NCBI GenBank assembly: GCA_038240075.1
Contig: JBBSEC010000047.1
Location: forward strand, 1 to 32,742
Reading direction: 5' to 3'
DNA length: 32,742 nucleotides
Source: DATBAK01 sp038240075
GTDB taxonomy: Bacteria > Actinomycetota > Acidimicrobiia > IMCC26256 > PALSA-610
Shown piece by piece: positions 7,165-14,162 of the stretch. Both the position numbers and the translations under genes were made by a program. The notes under the pieces were generated by a model. It was given only the letters and a program-made list of their open reading frames with translations. It was not told the origin of the DNA and did no database searches. Position 1 is the first letter of the stretch. The number at the start of each line of letters is the position of its first letter.

Positions 7165-7824
7165 ATGCCCCGTCTGCGTCAAGTCTCGCGAGGTCAGTCC
7201 GACGCACCGATCGTCGAAACGATGTACGCGATGTTGTTCGGAGATCGCGATCCGGTCACCGAGCCGGGCACCGCAACCGGTTCTCCCGGCGATTGGTGGA
7301 CGGTGTTCGCGCTCGTCCCCGACATCCTGCAGCACTGCGTCGAAGGCTTTGCGCTCTACGGGAGCTCGAAGCGCCACCTCGACCCGGTGCTCCGCGAGCT
7401 CGGACAAACGCGCGTGGGATGGGTGACCGGAAGTCAGTTCGTCTTCTCTCAGCACTGCAAGTCGATCCGCGCGCTCGGAGTCGACGACGCCAAGGTCGAG
7501 GCGATCAAGCACTGGCCGGCGGCCGACTGCTTCAACACGCTCGAACGCCTGGTGCTCGCGTACGCCGACTGCCTCGCCCTCGAACACGGGCGCGTGCCCG
7601 ACGGATTGTTCGAAGCGCTGCGTGCGCATTTGAGCGACGAGGAGATCCTCGAGCTCACGTACATCACCTCGCTCTACCTGATGCACGCGGTGATGTCGCG
7701 CGCGCTCCGCACCGAGTTCGACGACCGCGACGACCCGATCGTCGAAGTGATCGGCCCCGACGGCGTCTCCGCCTGGGATCTCGGCCGCGACATCAGCGGC
7801 GGCGAGCGCAATGAAAGCCCGTGA
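7165..7824 (+). CDS. Carboxymuconolactone decarboxylase (CMD/AhpD-like) family protein
   Basis: A 219-residue all-helical protein of the CMD/AhpD fold. The key helix pair is visible as TGSQFVFSQHCKSIRALGV followed by KHWPAADCFNTLERLVLAYAD and a C-terminal ILELTYITSLYLMHAVMSRAL helix. The redox CxxC of AhpD is absent: only C98 remains at the position of the second cysteine, so peroxidase-type activity is unlikely, and the protein may be a decarboxylase/isomerase-like or structural member. ATG 7165 has an excellent GGAGGAG 5 nt upstream. Its stop overlaps a possible GTG of the following TesB frame (GTGA at 7821), but that gene more likely starts at 7929. Confidence 0.82.
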   Translation: MPRLRQVSRGQSDAPIVETMYAMLFGDRDPVTEPGTATGSPGDWWTVFALVPDILQHCVEGFALYGSSKRHLDPVLRELGQTRVGWVTGSQFVFSQHCKSIRALGVDDAKVEAIKHWPAADCFNTLERLVLAYADCLALEHGRVPDGLFEALRAHLSDEEILELTYITSLYLMHAVMSRALRTEFDDRDDPIVEVIGPDGVSAWDLGRDISGGERNESP

Positions 7825-7915
7825 ACACCCCGAGAGGGCATTCGATGGTCACGCTTGGGCTTCGCCTCGGAGAACGAAGTAGCGAGACCCGAAGCCGTTG
7901 CCGTCCCCGGAAAAG

Positions 7916-7921
7916 TACGGT
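7916..7921 (+). promoter_or_regulatory. Leaderless -10 hexamer for tesB
   Basis: TACGGT ends 7 nt before GTG 7929, with no Shine-Dalgarno in the gap. The same hexamer precedes the LigD polymerase gene at almost the same distance. It favours 7929 over the upstream in-frame GTG at 7821, whose extra 36 residues are Arg-rich and unlike the family. Confidence 0.5.
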
Positions 7922-7928
7922 ACGCCTC

Positions 7929-8765
7929 GTGAGCCTCGCCGCGTTGCTCGACCTCGAAGTCCTCGACCGCGACCTCTTCCGCGGCCAGAACGAGGAAGGC
8001 GCGGCCGGGCGCCGGTCGCTCTACGGCGGACAGGTCGCGGCGCAGGCGCTGCGCGCCGCGGGCGCCACGGTGACCCCGGAGCGTCTCCCCCACTCGCTCC
8101 ACGGCTACTTCTTGCGGCCCGGGCTCGTCGACCGCCCGGTGGTCTTCCACGTCGATCGCGATCGCGACGGTGGTTCGTTCTCGGCCCGTCACGTGCGCGC
8201 GGTCCAGGACGGCAAGGTCATCTTCTCGATGGTCGCGTCATTCCACGCACGCGAGGACAGCGCAACGTTCGATGCCGTGCCGACGCGCGGCGGACCCAAC
8301 CCGTCGACGCTGCCGACCCGGCCGACTCCGTTCCTCATCGAGGTGAAGGAGGTCACGCCGACGCGGATCGGTGACGGCCAGGTTCGCCACTCCGATTCCT
8401 TGTGGGTCCGTGCCTCGGGCGCGCTTCCCGACGATCCGCTGGTTCACGCGTGCGCGGTGGCGTACGTGTCCGACCTTGGCTCAGGGTTCGGCCAGGTAGA
8501 AGTGGAGGGCCTGCCCGCCGGTGGGCCGAGCATCGATCACAGTCTGTGGTTCCACGAGCCGATCCGTGCCGACGAGTGGATGCTGCTCGAGCTGTGGCCG
8601 TTGAAGGCGAGCGGTTCCCGTGGCGTCTACGGCGGTTCGCTCCGCGGCGAGGATGGCCGTCTCGGCGTTCTCCTCACCCAGGAGATGCTGCTGCGCGACC
8701 AACAGCTCGATCCCGCGATGCTCCGGCGCATCGCCGAATACCTCGGCGTCACACCGGAAGACTGA
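7929..8765 (+). CDS. tesB: Acyl-CoA thioesterase II (TesB)
   Basis: A 278-residue double-hotdog thioesterase with the canonical TesB opening (LLDLEVLDRDLFRG) and GGQVAAQALRAAG. It continues with SLHGYFLRPGLVDRPVVF, the GGSFSARHVRAVQDG strand pair, and a second hotdog with PLVHACAVAYVSDLGSG, SIDHSLWFHEP and GVLLTQEMLLR. The conserved Asp, Thr/Ser and Gln active-site positions of E. coli TesB have plausible counterparts in DLGSG, HSLWFH and LTQEM. It hydrolyses a broad range of acyl-CoA esters in the cytosol. It is transcribed rightwards after the CMD-like gene and is the second thioesterase within 2 kb. Confidence 0.9.
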   Translation: MSLAALLDLEVLDRDLFRGQNEEGAAGRRSLYGGQVAAQALRAAGATVTPERLPHSLHGYFLRPGLVDRPVVFHVDRDRDGGSFSARHVRAVQDGKVIFSMVASFHAREDSATFDAVPTRGGPNPSTLPTRPTPFLIEVKEVTPTRIGDGQVRHSDSLWVRASGALPDDPLVHACAVAYVSDLGSGFGQVEVEGLPAGGPSIDHSLWFHEPIRADEWMLLELWPLKASGSRGVYGGSLRGEDGRLGVLLTQEMLLRDQQLDPAMLRRIAEYLGVTPED

Positions 8766-8781
8766 GCGCGGTCAACCGTGA

Positions 8782-8916
8782 TCAGCGGTCGATTCGCAGC
8801 CCGGACTTTGCGCGGCGACTGGTGACGTAGTCACGCGACATGACGCAGACGAGTGACGTCACGATCCCGAGGGCGAACACGACTCCGATGTACACGATGA
8901 CCCCGACGACTGGCAT
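8782..8916 (-). CDS. Small single-span membrane protein (44 aa)
   Basis: A short frame encoding a hydrophobic helix over residues ~2-25 (it starts MPVVGVIVYIGVVF and ends the span near LVCVM), followed by a basic tail with SRDYVTSRRAKSGLR. The layout is a signal-anchor with a short positively charged cytosolic tail. It is supported by TAGCGT 8 nt before the ATG (a leaderless arrangement) and by fitting exactly between the tesB stop and the divergent PRC-barrel operon. I know no family for it. Two GTGAC/GTCAC palindromes fall inside it (8822-8834 and 8853-8862). Confidence 0.55.
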   Translation of the reverse strand: MPVVGVIVYIGVVFALGIVTSLVCVMSRDYVTSRRAKSGLRIDR

Positions 8917-8924
8917 CGAGGTGA

Positions 8925-8930
8925 ACGCTA
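8925..8930 (-). promoter_or_regulatory. Leaderless -10 hexamer for the 44-aa membrane protein
   Basis: TAGCGT on the minus strand ends 8 nt before ATG 8916. It matches TANNNT, and no ribosome-binding site follows. Confidence 0.4.
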
Positions 8931-9048
8931 CCGGTGACCCGCCGGAAATCCGCTTTCGCGGTCAGAAAGCCCGTCAGATGAGTCGCCGCCGCGCTCATCG
9001 CTCGTCGACGGTACGTTTCGCGAAGGTCGCGGCGGGTACGGCACGAAG

Positions 9049-9189
9049 ATGATCGTCGACGTACTGATCTTGCTCGTGTTGCTCGTGTTGCTCGTGGCCG
9101 TCGTTGCCGGCGCATTCGCGTTCGTGCAGAGGCGGAGACGATCCGGCGGCGTCATTGCCGCGAAACCGAAGGGCGGGCGTCGGCGATGA
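9049..9189 (+). CDS. Small single-span membrane protein (46 aa), first gene of the PRC-barrel operon
   Basis: A 46-codon frame beginning MIVDVLILLV, with a Leu/Val transmembrane helix over residues ~4-26 and a strongly basic tail (QRRRRSG, then KPKGGRRR). The helix is built on three perfect copies of a 9-nt repeat. Its TGA overlaps the ATG of the first PRC-barrel gene as ATGA (9186-9189), which strongly indicates a translated, coupled gene. No clear Shine-Dalgarno precedes the ATG. It probably anchors, or recruits to the membrane, the PRC-barrel proteins encoded immediately after it; that role is inferred from context only. Confidence 0.68.
   Translation: MIVDVLILLVLLVLLVAVVAGAFAFVQRRRRSGGVIAAKPKGGRRR
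9070..9096 (+). repeat. Three tandem copies of TTGCTCGTG
   Basis: Three perfect 9-nt units within the transmembrane helix of the 46-aa protein encode a repeating Leu-Leu-Val or shifted equivalent. The unit length is a multiple of three, so copy-number change would alter helix length without breaking the frame. Confidence 0.85.
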
Positions 9190-9767
9190 CCGACCTTCTC
9201 CTGCGCGGCACGGATCTCACCGGCCTGCCTGTTGTCAGCATCGCCGTCGGTGAGGCGCTCGCGAACATCAAGGACGTGGTCTACAGCCCCGATCGCGGCG
9301 CATTGCTCGGATTCACGTTGAACAAGCGCGGCTTCCTTTCGGGCCCGATGCGCGACGTCCTCGCGTTCGGCGACGTTATGGCCATTGGTCGCGATGCAGT
9401 GATGGTGAGCGATGAAACCGCCGTGACCGAGGGAGGCACGACGCTCACCGAGATCGTCGGCGAGTCCGTCGGACGCAACGTGCTCGGTGATGAGGTTCTG
9501 ACGGAAGCGGGAAAGCGGCTGGGTACGGTCGTCGACGTCGTCGTCGAAGTCTCGACCGGCCAGGTGGTCGGTTACGAGCTCCTTGGCGACGAGACGCTGC
9601 AGGCACACGCCGGCCGCCCGATGCTGGTGCCCATTCCTGCGACCCTCGCCGTTTCCGGCACGGTGCTGATGGTGCCCGCCGCCGTCGAACCGTTCATTCG
9701 CGACGACCTCACGGGCTTCGGCGCCGCGGTCGACGACTTTCGCGGCCAACTGCCAGGAGAAGCGTGA
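9186..9767 (+). CDS. PRC-barrel domain protein 1
   Basis: A 193-residue protein with two PRC-barrel-like halves. The first covers residues ~5-85 with LTGLPVVSIAVGEAL and KDVVYSPDRGALLGFTLNKRG. The second covers ~100-175 with GRNVLGDEVLTEAGKRLGTVVDVVVEVSTGQVVGYEL, read across the conserved beta-hairpins. PRC barrels are small beta-barrels found in photosynthetic reaction-centre H subunits, RimM and many stress proteins, and usually mediate protein contact. The gene overlaps the preceding small membrane gene (ATGA) and touches the next PRC gene (TGATG), so three proteins are made from one message. A partner role in a membrane-associated complex is inferred. Confidence 0.85.
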   Translation: MTDLLLRGTDLTGLPVVSIAVGEALANIKDVVYSPDRGALLGFTLNKRGFLSGPMRDVLAFGDVMAIGRDAVMVSDETAVTEGGTTLTEIVGESVGRNVLGDEVLTEAGKRLGTVVDVVVEVSTGQVVGYELLGDETLQAHAGRPMLVPIPATLAVSGTVLMVPAAVEPFIRDDLTGFGAAVDDFRGQLPGEA

Positions 9768-10231
9768 TGATGCTGACTGCCACCCTCGGCGAACGGATCG
9801 TGAGCAAAGCGACCGCAGAGACCCTCGGTTCGGTGGACGGTGTCGTCATCGAAGCCGGGCAACAACGCCTCGTCGCGTTGACATCCGGCAAGGGGCGAAA
9901 GGCCCGGGTCATTCCCTGGAAAGAAGTCAGCGGGGTGGGCAGCGCCGCGGTCGTCGTCGAGCACGACGACGCGGCGCGGGAACCGGCCGAGGGCTTCGAG
10001 ACGCAACAGGCGCGTGGCGACGCCGCACTCATGGGCGGCCTGATCCTCTCGGATCGCGGCAACGCGTTGGGTGCCGTCGTCGACGTTGAGTACGACGCCG
10101 AAACCGGCGCGCTCACCTCGATCCGTACGTCGCAATCCCTCACCATCACCGGCGCCCGGCTTCGAGCAATCGGTGCCTTCGCATGGATCGTCGCCGCCGG
10201 CGACGACGAGGCGGGAGTTGCGTCCGCCTGA
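9767..10231 (+). CDS. PRC-barrel domain protein 2
   Basis: A 154-residue protein, again with two PRC-like segments: IVSKATAETLGSVDGVVIE followed by ARVIPWKEVSGVGSAAVVV, and later LGAVVDVEYDAETGALTSI. I chose ATG 9767 because AGGAG at 9755-9759 is 7 nt upstream; GTG 9764 and ATG 9770 are in frame and possible. It overlaps the stop of PRC protein 1 by one base. The C-terminus (residues ~125-154) is not PRC-like and has no motif I recognise. Confidence 0.82.
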   Translation: MMLTATLGERIVSKATAETLGSVDGVVIEAGQQRLVALTSGKGRKARVIPWKEVSGVGSAAVVVEHDDAAREPAEGFETQQARGDAALMGGLILSDRGNALGAVVDVEYDAETGALTSIRTSQSLTITGARLRAIGAFAWIVAAGDDEAGVASA

Positions 10232-10282
10232 ACGCTTACACACGTAGGTCGGCGCCTTGGTGTCCGATGACCACCGGGTGCG

Positions 10283-10288
10283 TATCCT
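10283..10288 (+). promoter_or_regulatory. Leaderless -10 hexamer for the STAS gene
   Basis: TATCCT ends 7 nt before ATG 10296 and fits TANNNT. No Shine-Dalgarno lies between, so the mRNA probably begins at the start codon. Confidence 0.5.
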
Positions 10289-10295
10289 CTGGGTC

Positions 10296-10595
10296 ATGAG
10301 CCCCGATCCCGAGTCACACAGCTGGCGGATCGCGTTGCGTGGCGAGCTCGATGCCGAGTCGGCGCCCGACCTTCAGGCCCGGATCGACGCGTTCGTCGCG
10401 CAGCGCGCGTCCCTGGTCATCGTCGACCTCGCCGAAGTGTCGTTTCTCGACTCGAGCGGGCTGCGTGCACTCGTGCACGGCGCCCGCGCGCTCGAGAAGA
10501 CCGGCGGCCGCCTCCTCGTTGAAGGTGCAAGTGGCGCCGTCGCTCGTGTCCTCGAGCTCACCGACCTGCTCGAACGGCTCACCGACCAGCCGTAG
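10296..10595 (+). CDS. STAS domain anti-sigma factor antagonist
   Basis: A 99-residue SpoIIAA/RsbV-like STAS protein. It opens with WRIALRGELDAESAPDL, and the phosphorylatable loop reads VSFLDSSGLRALV with the conserved DSSG serines near residues 53-54. It ends in the VARVLELTDLLERL helix. Unphosphorylated STAS antagonists bind the anti-sigma kinase and free the sigma factor. The matching kinase and phosphatase are encoded about 4-6 kb to the right. Transcription appears to start at the ATG itself. Confidence 0.88.
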   Translation: MSPDPESHSWRIALRGELDAESAPDLQARIDAFVAQRASLVIVDLAEVSFLDSSGLRALVHGARALEKTGGRLLVEGASGAVARVLELTDLLERLTDQP

Positions 10596-10627
10596 CGCCG
10601 GCGTTCGACGTCGCTCCCCACACGCGT

Positions 10628-11032
10628 CTACGCGTCCACCCGATCGCTCGATTCGGCGAACGTGGCGCTGAGCTGTGCGCAGAAAGCCGGCAGGTCGTCG
10701 GGCTTCCTACTCGACACGATCGTGTTCTCGTCACCCACGCATACCTCGACCTCGCGGTCGATCCAGTCGACACCGGCGTTCTTGATGTCCGTCTTCAGGC
10801 TGGGCCAGCTCGTGAGAGTCCGGTTTCGGGCGTCGAAGACCGTCACACCAACGGGAAACGTGTCGGCTCGGTCGAGATGCTGAAACGCCTGGACATTTCC
10901 CGACTCGGGAGCGACAAGTACGGGCGTTCCCCCGGCTGACGCGACCGCTCTCCACGGCTCGACCAGCTCCGCCTGCTCGATTCCCTCATTCGCGACGAGG
11001 AACGCCACCTTCACCTCGTCCAACTCGCCCAT
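10628..11032 (-). CDS. PfpI/DJ-1-like protein lacking the nucleophile region
   Basis: A 134-residue protein whose two ends match PfpI-family (class I glutamine amidotransferase-like) proteins. The N-terminal strand is KVAFLVANEGIEQAEL, followed by LVAPESGNVQAFQHLD. The C-terminal block has TLTSWPSLKTDIKNAG, DWIDREVEV and SSRKPDDLPAFC. Family members have ~170-185 residues; the intervening segment with the DALVLPGG strand and the catalytic-Cys elbow (AICHGP-type) is absent. The join at residue ~70 (VTVFDARNRTLTS) keeps the frame, so a stable but catalytically dead product could be made. It follows the hemerythrin gene by 28 nt with GGAG upstream of its ATG, so it is the third gene of the catalase operon. 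Confidence 0.8.
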   Translation of the reverse strand: MGELDEVKVAFLVANEGIEQAELVEPWRAVASAGGTPVLVAPESGNVQAFQHLDRADTFPVGVTVFDARNRTLTSWPSLKTDIKNAGVDWIDREVEVCVGDENTIVSSRKPDDLPAFCAQLSATFAESSDRVDA

Positions 11033-11060
11033 GGATTCGCTCCTTCGTTCGATCTGCTGT

Positions 11061-11477
11061 TCAGCCGACGCGTTGCTTGTTCTGCTCGATGCGTGCGCCG
11101 AGACCATCGAGCTGGTCGACGGTCGCGGCCTTCGCGAGCGCGGGAAGCAGGTTCTTCTCTTCGTCGTGCACATGAGCGGTCACCGCCGCCCGAAGCTGCG
11201 TGACTACGTCGACGAGTGCAGCACCCTCTTCCGATTGCAGCTGCTCGATGAGCCGCTTCACTTCGCTGTGGGCAGCTTCACTGCGTTCGATGAGCGCCGG
11301 GTCGTCGAGGAGCGTGGCCGCCAAGGGGTAGAGCGCCGCCTGCTCCGCGCCGTCGTGCGCGGTCAGCGCGGCGACGATCTGGCCGACGACGCCGCCATCA
11401 CCGGTCTCCGCGAACGCCGCGAAGAGCTCGTTGACTCGCACGTGGTCGGCGAGGATGAGATCGATTCCGTTGGGCAC
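11061..11477 (-). CDS. Hemerythrin HHE cation-binding domain protein
   Basis: A 138-residue four-helix protein with the HHE pattern. LILADHVRVNELFAAF supplies the first metal His, ALTAHDGAEQAALYPLA the second His and Glu, EAAHSEVKRLI the third, and VTAHVHDEEKNLLPAL the last His/Glu cluster. A di-iron site binding O2, NO or peroxide is likely; bacterial HHE proteins often act in oxidative or nitrosative stress. GTG 11477 lies 1 nt after the catalase stop. Its AGGAGG ribosome site is inside the last codons of the catalase gene, so the two are translated from one message. Confidence 0.87.
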   Translation of the reverse strand: MPNGIDLILADHVRVNELFAAFAETGDGGVVGQIVAALTAHDGAEQAALYPLAATLLDDPALIERSEAAHSEVKRLIEQLQSEEGAALVDVVTQLRAAVTAHVHDEEKNLLPALAKAATVDQLDGLGARIEQNKQRVG

Positions 11478-11478
11478 G

Positions 11479-13572
11479 TCAGGCCTCCTTCTGAGGAATG
11501 GTCGGGTGAACCGCGGCGCGTTCCCAGTGGCGGTGCAGCGTGAGCGCCGCGACCACGGCGTTGTTGAAGCGTGCGTTCGCCGCCGAGCTGTGCACGACTC
11601 CCGGATCGTCCGTGCCGATTCCGGCCGCGGTGAGGAGCCCGGAGCCGTCGCCCCACGCGCTGATCGTCTTGAAGTGCCGGAACGCGGCCTGCACATAGGT
11701 GACGGCGGCCGGGCTCACGTCGAGGTTGCTGCCGGCGGAGACGACCACGGCATCGGCTTCCGCGGACGAGCTCGTGTGGAACGAGCGGTCGACGGTGAGC
11801 TCCGTGCCGTCGGCGCCGACGATGGCTCCCTTGTGCGTCGCGACGACGTGCGGGGTGATCCCGCTCGCGAGCAGCGCCGCCTGCATGGCCTTGACCCCGG
11901 CGACATCGCATCCGACGTTGGCCAGAATGTGCACGACGCGGCCGTCCGGCGGATACGTGTCCTCGGTGATCATCGCGAGCGTCGGCGACGGAGCGACGTC
12001 GGGGTTCTCGACCTTCACATCTGGTGCCGGCAGGCCCAGCCCGACGACGACGCGCGCGGCGAGCTCGGTGTCGACCCGGCCGAGTCGCTCGACCATCAGG
12101 TCGACGACTGCCGGCACGTCGACCTTCCCGAGCTCGAACGTGAACGCGTCGACGATGTGGTCCTGCTCCGTGCTCGACATGCTCTTCCAGAACATCGTCG
12201 CCTGCACGTACTCGTCGTCGGGTGAACGCTCACGCGTCTTCGCTCCTTCGACCGCGTGCGTGGTGTGCACGTAGCCGCCCTGGTCGTCACCGGCGAGGAA
12301 CGGGCAACCGCCTCCGACCGCGTTCGGGAGGTACGGCGTGCGACCGGAGTGCACGGCCTGCTGGCCGAACCCGTCGCGATGATTGTCGTTCACCGGAGCG
12401 AGCGAACGGTTGATCGGAAGCTGTGAGAAGTTCGGGCCGCCAAGGCGGGTCAGCTGGGTGTCGAGGTAGCTGAACAGGCGGGCCTGCATCAACGGATCGT
12501 CGGTTACCTCGATACCGCGAACGAGATGGCCCACGTGGAACGCGACCTGTTCCGTCTCCGCAAAGAAGTTCGTCGGATTGCGGTTGAGCGTGAGCCGACC
12601 GATCGGAACCACCGGGACCAGCTCCTCGGGAACCAACTTGGTGGCGTCGAGGAGATCGATGCCTTCGAACCGTTGGTCGTCACTGTCGGGCATCACCTGC
12701 ACGCCGAGCTCCCACTCGGGGAACGCGCCGGCACCGATCGCGTTGTAGAGGTCGCGCCGGTGAAAGTCGGGATCGACACCCGCAAGCGTCTGCGCTTCAT
12801 CCCAGACCAGACCGTGGACTCCGAGCACCGGCTTCCAGTGGAACTTCACCAGGCTGGTCTCACCCTTGGCATTGACCAGCCTGAAGGTGTGAACGCCGAA
12901 CCCCTCCATCATGCGCAGCGACCGCGGGATCGCACGGTCCGACATGATCCACATCAACATGTGGGGCGATTCGGGCAGCATCGACACGAAGTCCCAGAAC
13001 GTGCTGTGCGCCGTCTGCGCCTGCGGAATCTCCCGATCGGGCTCGGGCTTCGCGGCGTGGATCAGATCGGGAAACTTGATTCCGTCGCGAATGAAGAACA
13101 CCGGCATGTTGTTGCCGACCAGGTCGAACACGCCTTCGTCGGTGTAGAACTTCACGGCGAAGCCGCGGACGTCGCGCACGGTGTCGGCCGAGCCCCGAGA
13201 GCCTGCAACCGTCGAGAACCGAGTGAACACCGGTGTGACGCGGCCGGCTTGAAGGAATCCCGCGCACGTCACATCGTCCGCGTTTCCGTACGCTTCGAAC
13301 GAGCCGTGCACTCCGACGCCCCGGGCGTGCACCACGCGCTCCGGGATGCGCTCGTGATCGAAGTGCATGATCTTCTCGCGCAGGTGGAAATCGTCCATGA
13401 GCGTCGGGCCCCGCTCGCCGACCTTCAAGGAGTCGTCGGTGTGCGACAACCGCTGACCCTGCGCGTTGGTGAGGAACTCGCTGTCCTGCGCGGGCACCTT
13501 GCTGGCCCGGGGTACCAGCACCGCGCGGGCGACCGGGGTCGCGGGTTTCGATGCCGCCTTCTTGGTCGCCAT
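11479..13572 (-). CDS. katE: Large-subunit monofunctional catalase (HPII/KatE type)
   Basis: A 697-residue clade 2 catalase. After a Lys/Ala-rich N-terminus, the catalytic His is H82 in ERVVHARGVG, the distal Asn is in LVGNNMPVFF (154-155), and the proximal heme Tyr is Y369 in ARLFSYLDTQ. Residues ~535-697 form the extra C-terminal class I glutamine-amidotransferase-like (DJ-1/PfpI-fold) domain typical of HPII (RVVHILANVGCDVAGV, then ADAVVVSAGSNLD). It dismutates H2O2 to water and O2 in the cytosol as a tetramer. GGAG sits 8 nt before the ATG. It heads an operon with hemerythrin and the shortened PfpI-like gene, an oxidative-stress set. Confidence 0.95.
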   Translation of the reverse strand: MATKKAASKPATPVARAVLVPRASKVPAQDSEFLTNAQGQRLSHTDDSLKVGERGPTLMDDFHLREKIMHFDHERIPERVVHARGVGVHGSFEAYGNADDVTCAGFLQAGRVTPVFTRFSTVAGSRGSADTVRDVRGFAVKFYTDEGVFDLVGNNMPVFFIRDGIKFPDLIHAAKPEPDREIPQAQTAHSTFWDFVSMLPESPHMLMWIMSDRAIPRSLRMMEGFGVHTFRLVNAKGETSLVKFHWKPVLGVHGLVWDEAQTLAGVDPDFHRRDLYNAIGAGAFPEWELGVQVMPDSDDQRFEGIDLLDATKLVPEELVPVVPIGRLTLNRNPTNFFAETEQVAFHVGHLVRGIEVTDDPLMQARLFSYLDTQLTRLGGPNFSQLPINRSLAPVNDNHRDGFGQQAVHSGRTPYLPNAVGGGCPFLAGDDQGGYVHTTHAVEGAKTRERSPDDEYVQATMFWKSMSSTEQDHIVDAFTFELGKVDVPAVVDLMVERLGRVDTELAARVVVGLGLPAPDVKVENPDVAPSPTLAMITEDTYPPDGRVVHILANVGCDVAGVKAMQAALLASGITPHVVATHKGAIVGADGTELTVDRSFHTSSSAEADAVVVSAGSNLDVSPAAVTYVQAAFRHFKTISAWGDGSGLLTAAGIGTDDPGVVHSSAANARFNNAVVAALTLHRHWERAAVHPTIPQKEA

Positions 13573-13788
13573 GATGGAACTCCGTTCTTGAAGAAACGCG
13601 GGGGCTCGACGACGAGCGCGGGAGCAGCCGAGGTGTCTCCAATGTGGAGATGTGCGCGGGCCGCGTCTCCTTACCCGCCGCGCCGGACTTCAATCCGCGC
13701 GGTGATGCGAACGGACCCGAGCGGCATCGCTCCATGCATATCCGGCGTCACAACGCGGTAGAAGGACAGACCAGACGAAGGAGGACGC
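13573..13788. other. Divergent promoter region between katE and a decayed gene
   Basis: 216 nt with no supported protein. It contains the small hairpin at 13636-13650 and, at the right end, a strong AAGGAGGA ribosome site serving ATG 13789. No -10 in either direction convinced me. Confidence 0.45.
13636..13650. promoter_or_regulatory. Inverted repeat TCTCC-N5-GGAGA upstream of katE
   Basis: A perfect 5-bp inverted repeat, 64 nt upstream of the catalase ATG. It could be an operator half-site pair or a leader hairpin. The arms are short, so chance is possible. Confidence 0.3.
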
Positions 13789-14122
13789 ATGGACACTGCG
13801 CAACGCGTGCTGAACGATGCTCGAGCCGATACACGTCCTTGCTCGGCATCTATCTGAACGATCACCGGGCCGGAGCGGCCGGTGGTCTCGCCTTGGCGCG
13901 TCGGAGCCGATCGTGCGCGATCTCGAAGAGGATGCCGCCACGTTGGACGCAACACGCTCGCTGTTGCAATCGTTGAACACGGCCGCCATCGGGGAGCTCT
14001 CGGACTTCGATTTCGACGAGATGGAACGCCGGGCCTCCGGCCAGAGGACACGGCTGATCCCGTTTCACGCACAAGCGGCGCGCGAGGCGTTTGCCCGGGG
14101 CGGTCACGACCAAGACGGATGA
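13789..14122 (+). pseudogene. Frameshifted small gene of unknown function
   Basis: A strong ribosome site (GAAGGAGGACGC) precedes ATG 13789, but the frame MDTAQRVLNDARAD closes after 22 codons. The adjacent frame from 13830 reads YTSLLGIYLNDHRAGAAGG with no obvious break, as if one base were missing at ~13829. From ~13905 a third frame continues with EPIVRDLEEDAATLDATRS and ends FDEMERRASGQRTRL to a stop at 14122. Together these resemble one helical protein of ~100-130 residues that bears at least two frameshifts, perhaps with a short deletion. I cannot name the family. It precedes the SpoIIE-type phosphatase by 40 nt. Confidence 0.5.
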
Positions 14123-14162
14123 GCGCGTCGGCGAGCGGCTGGTTTTCGTGCGCGCTGCGCCT

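Noticed and set aside
7821..7928. N-terminal extension of TesB starting at the GTGA overlap with the CMD-like gene
   Set aside because: The 36 extra residues are Arg-rich and unlike the family, and a leaderless -10 fits GTG 7929.
8840..9052. 70-codon plus-strand frame before the PRC operon
   Set aside because: Thr/Arg-rich with no motif, antisense to the better-supported 44-aa membrane protein, and ends inside the next start.
9070..9096. Tandem 9-nt repeat as a CRISPR-like or phase-variable element
   Set aside because: Three units without spacers inside a coding region; the unit is a multiple of three, so no on/off switching by frameshift is possible.
12526..13761. 411-codon plus-strand frame opposite the catalase gene
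   Set aside because: The catalase match on the other strand is unambiguous; this frame is His/Arg-rich with no family features.
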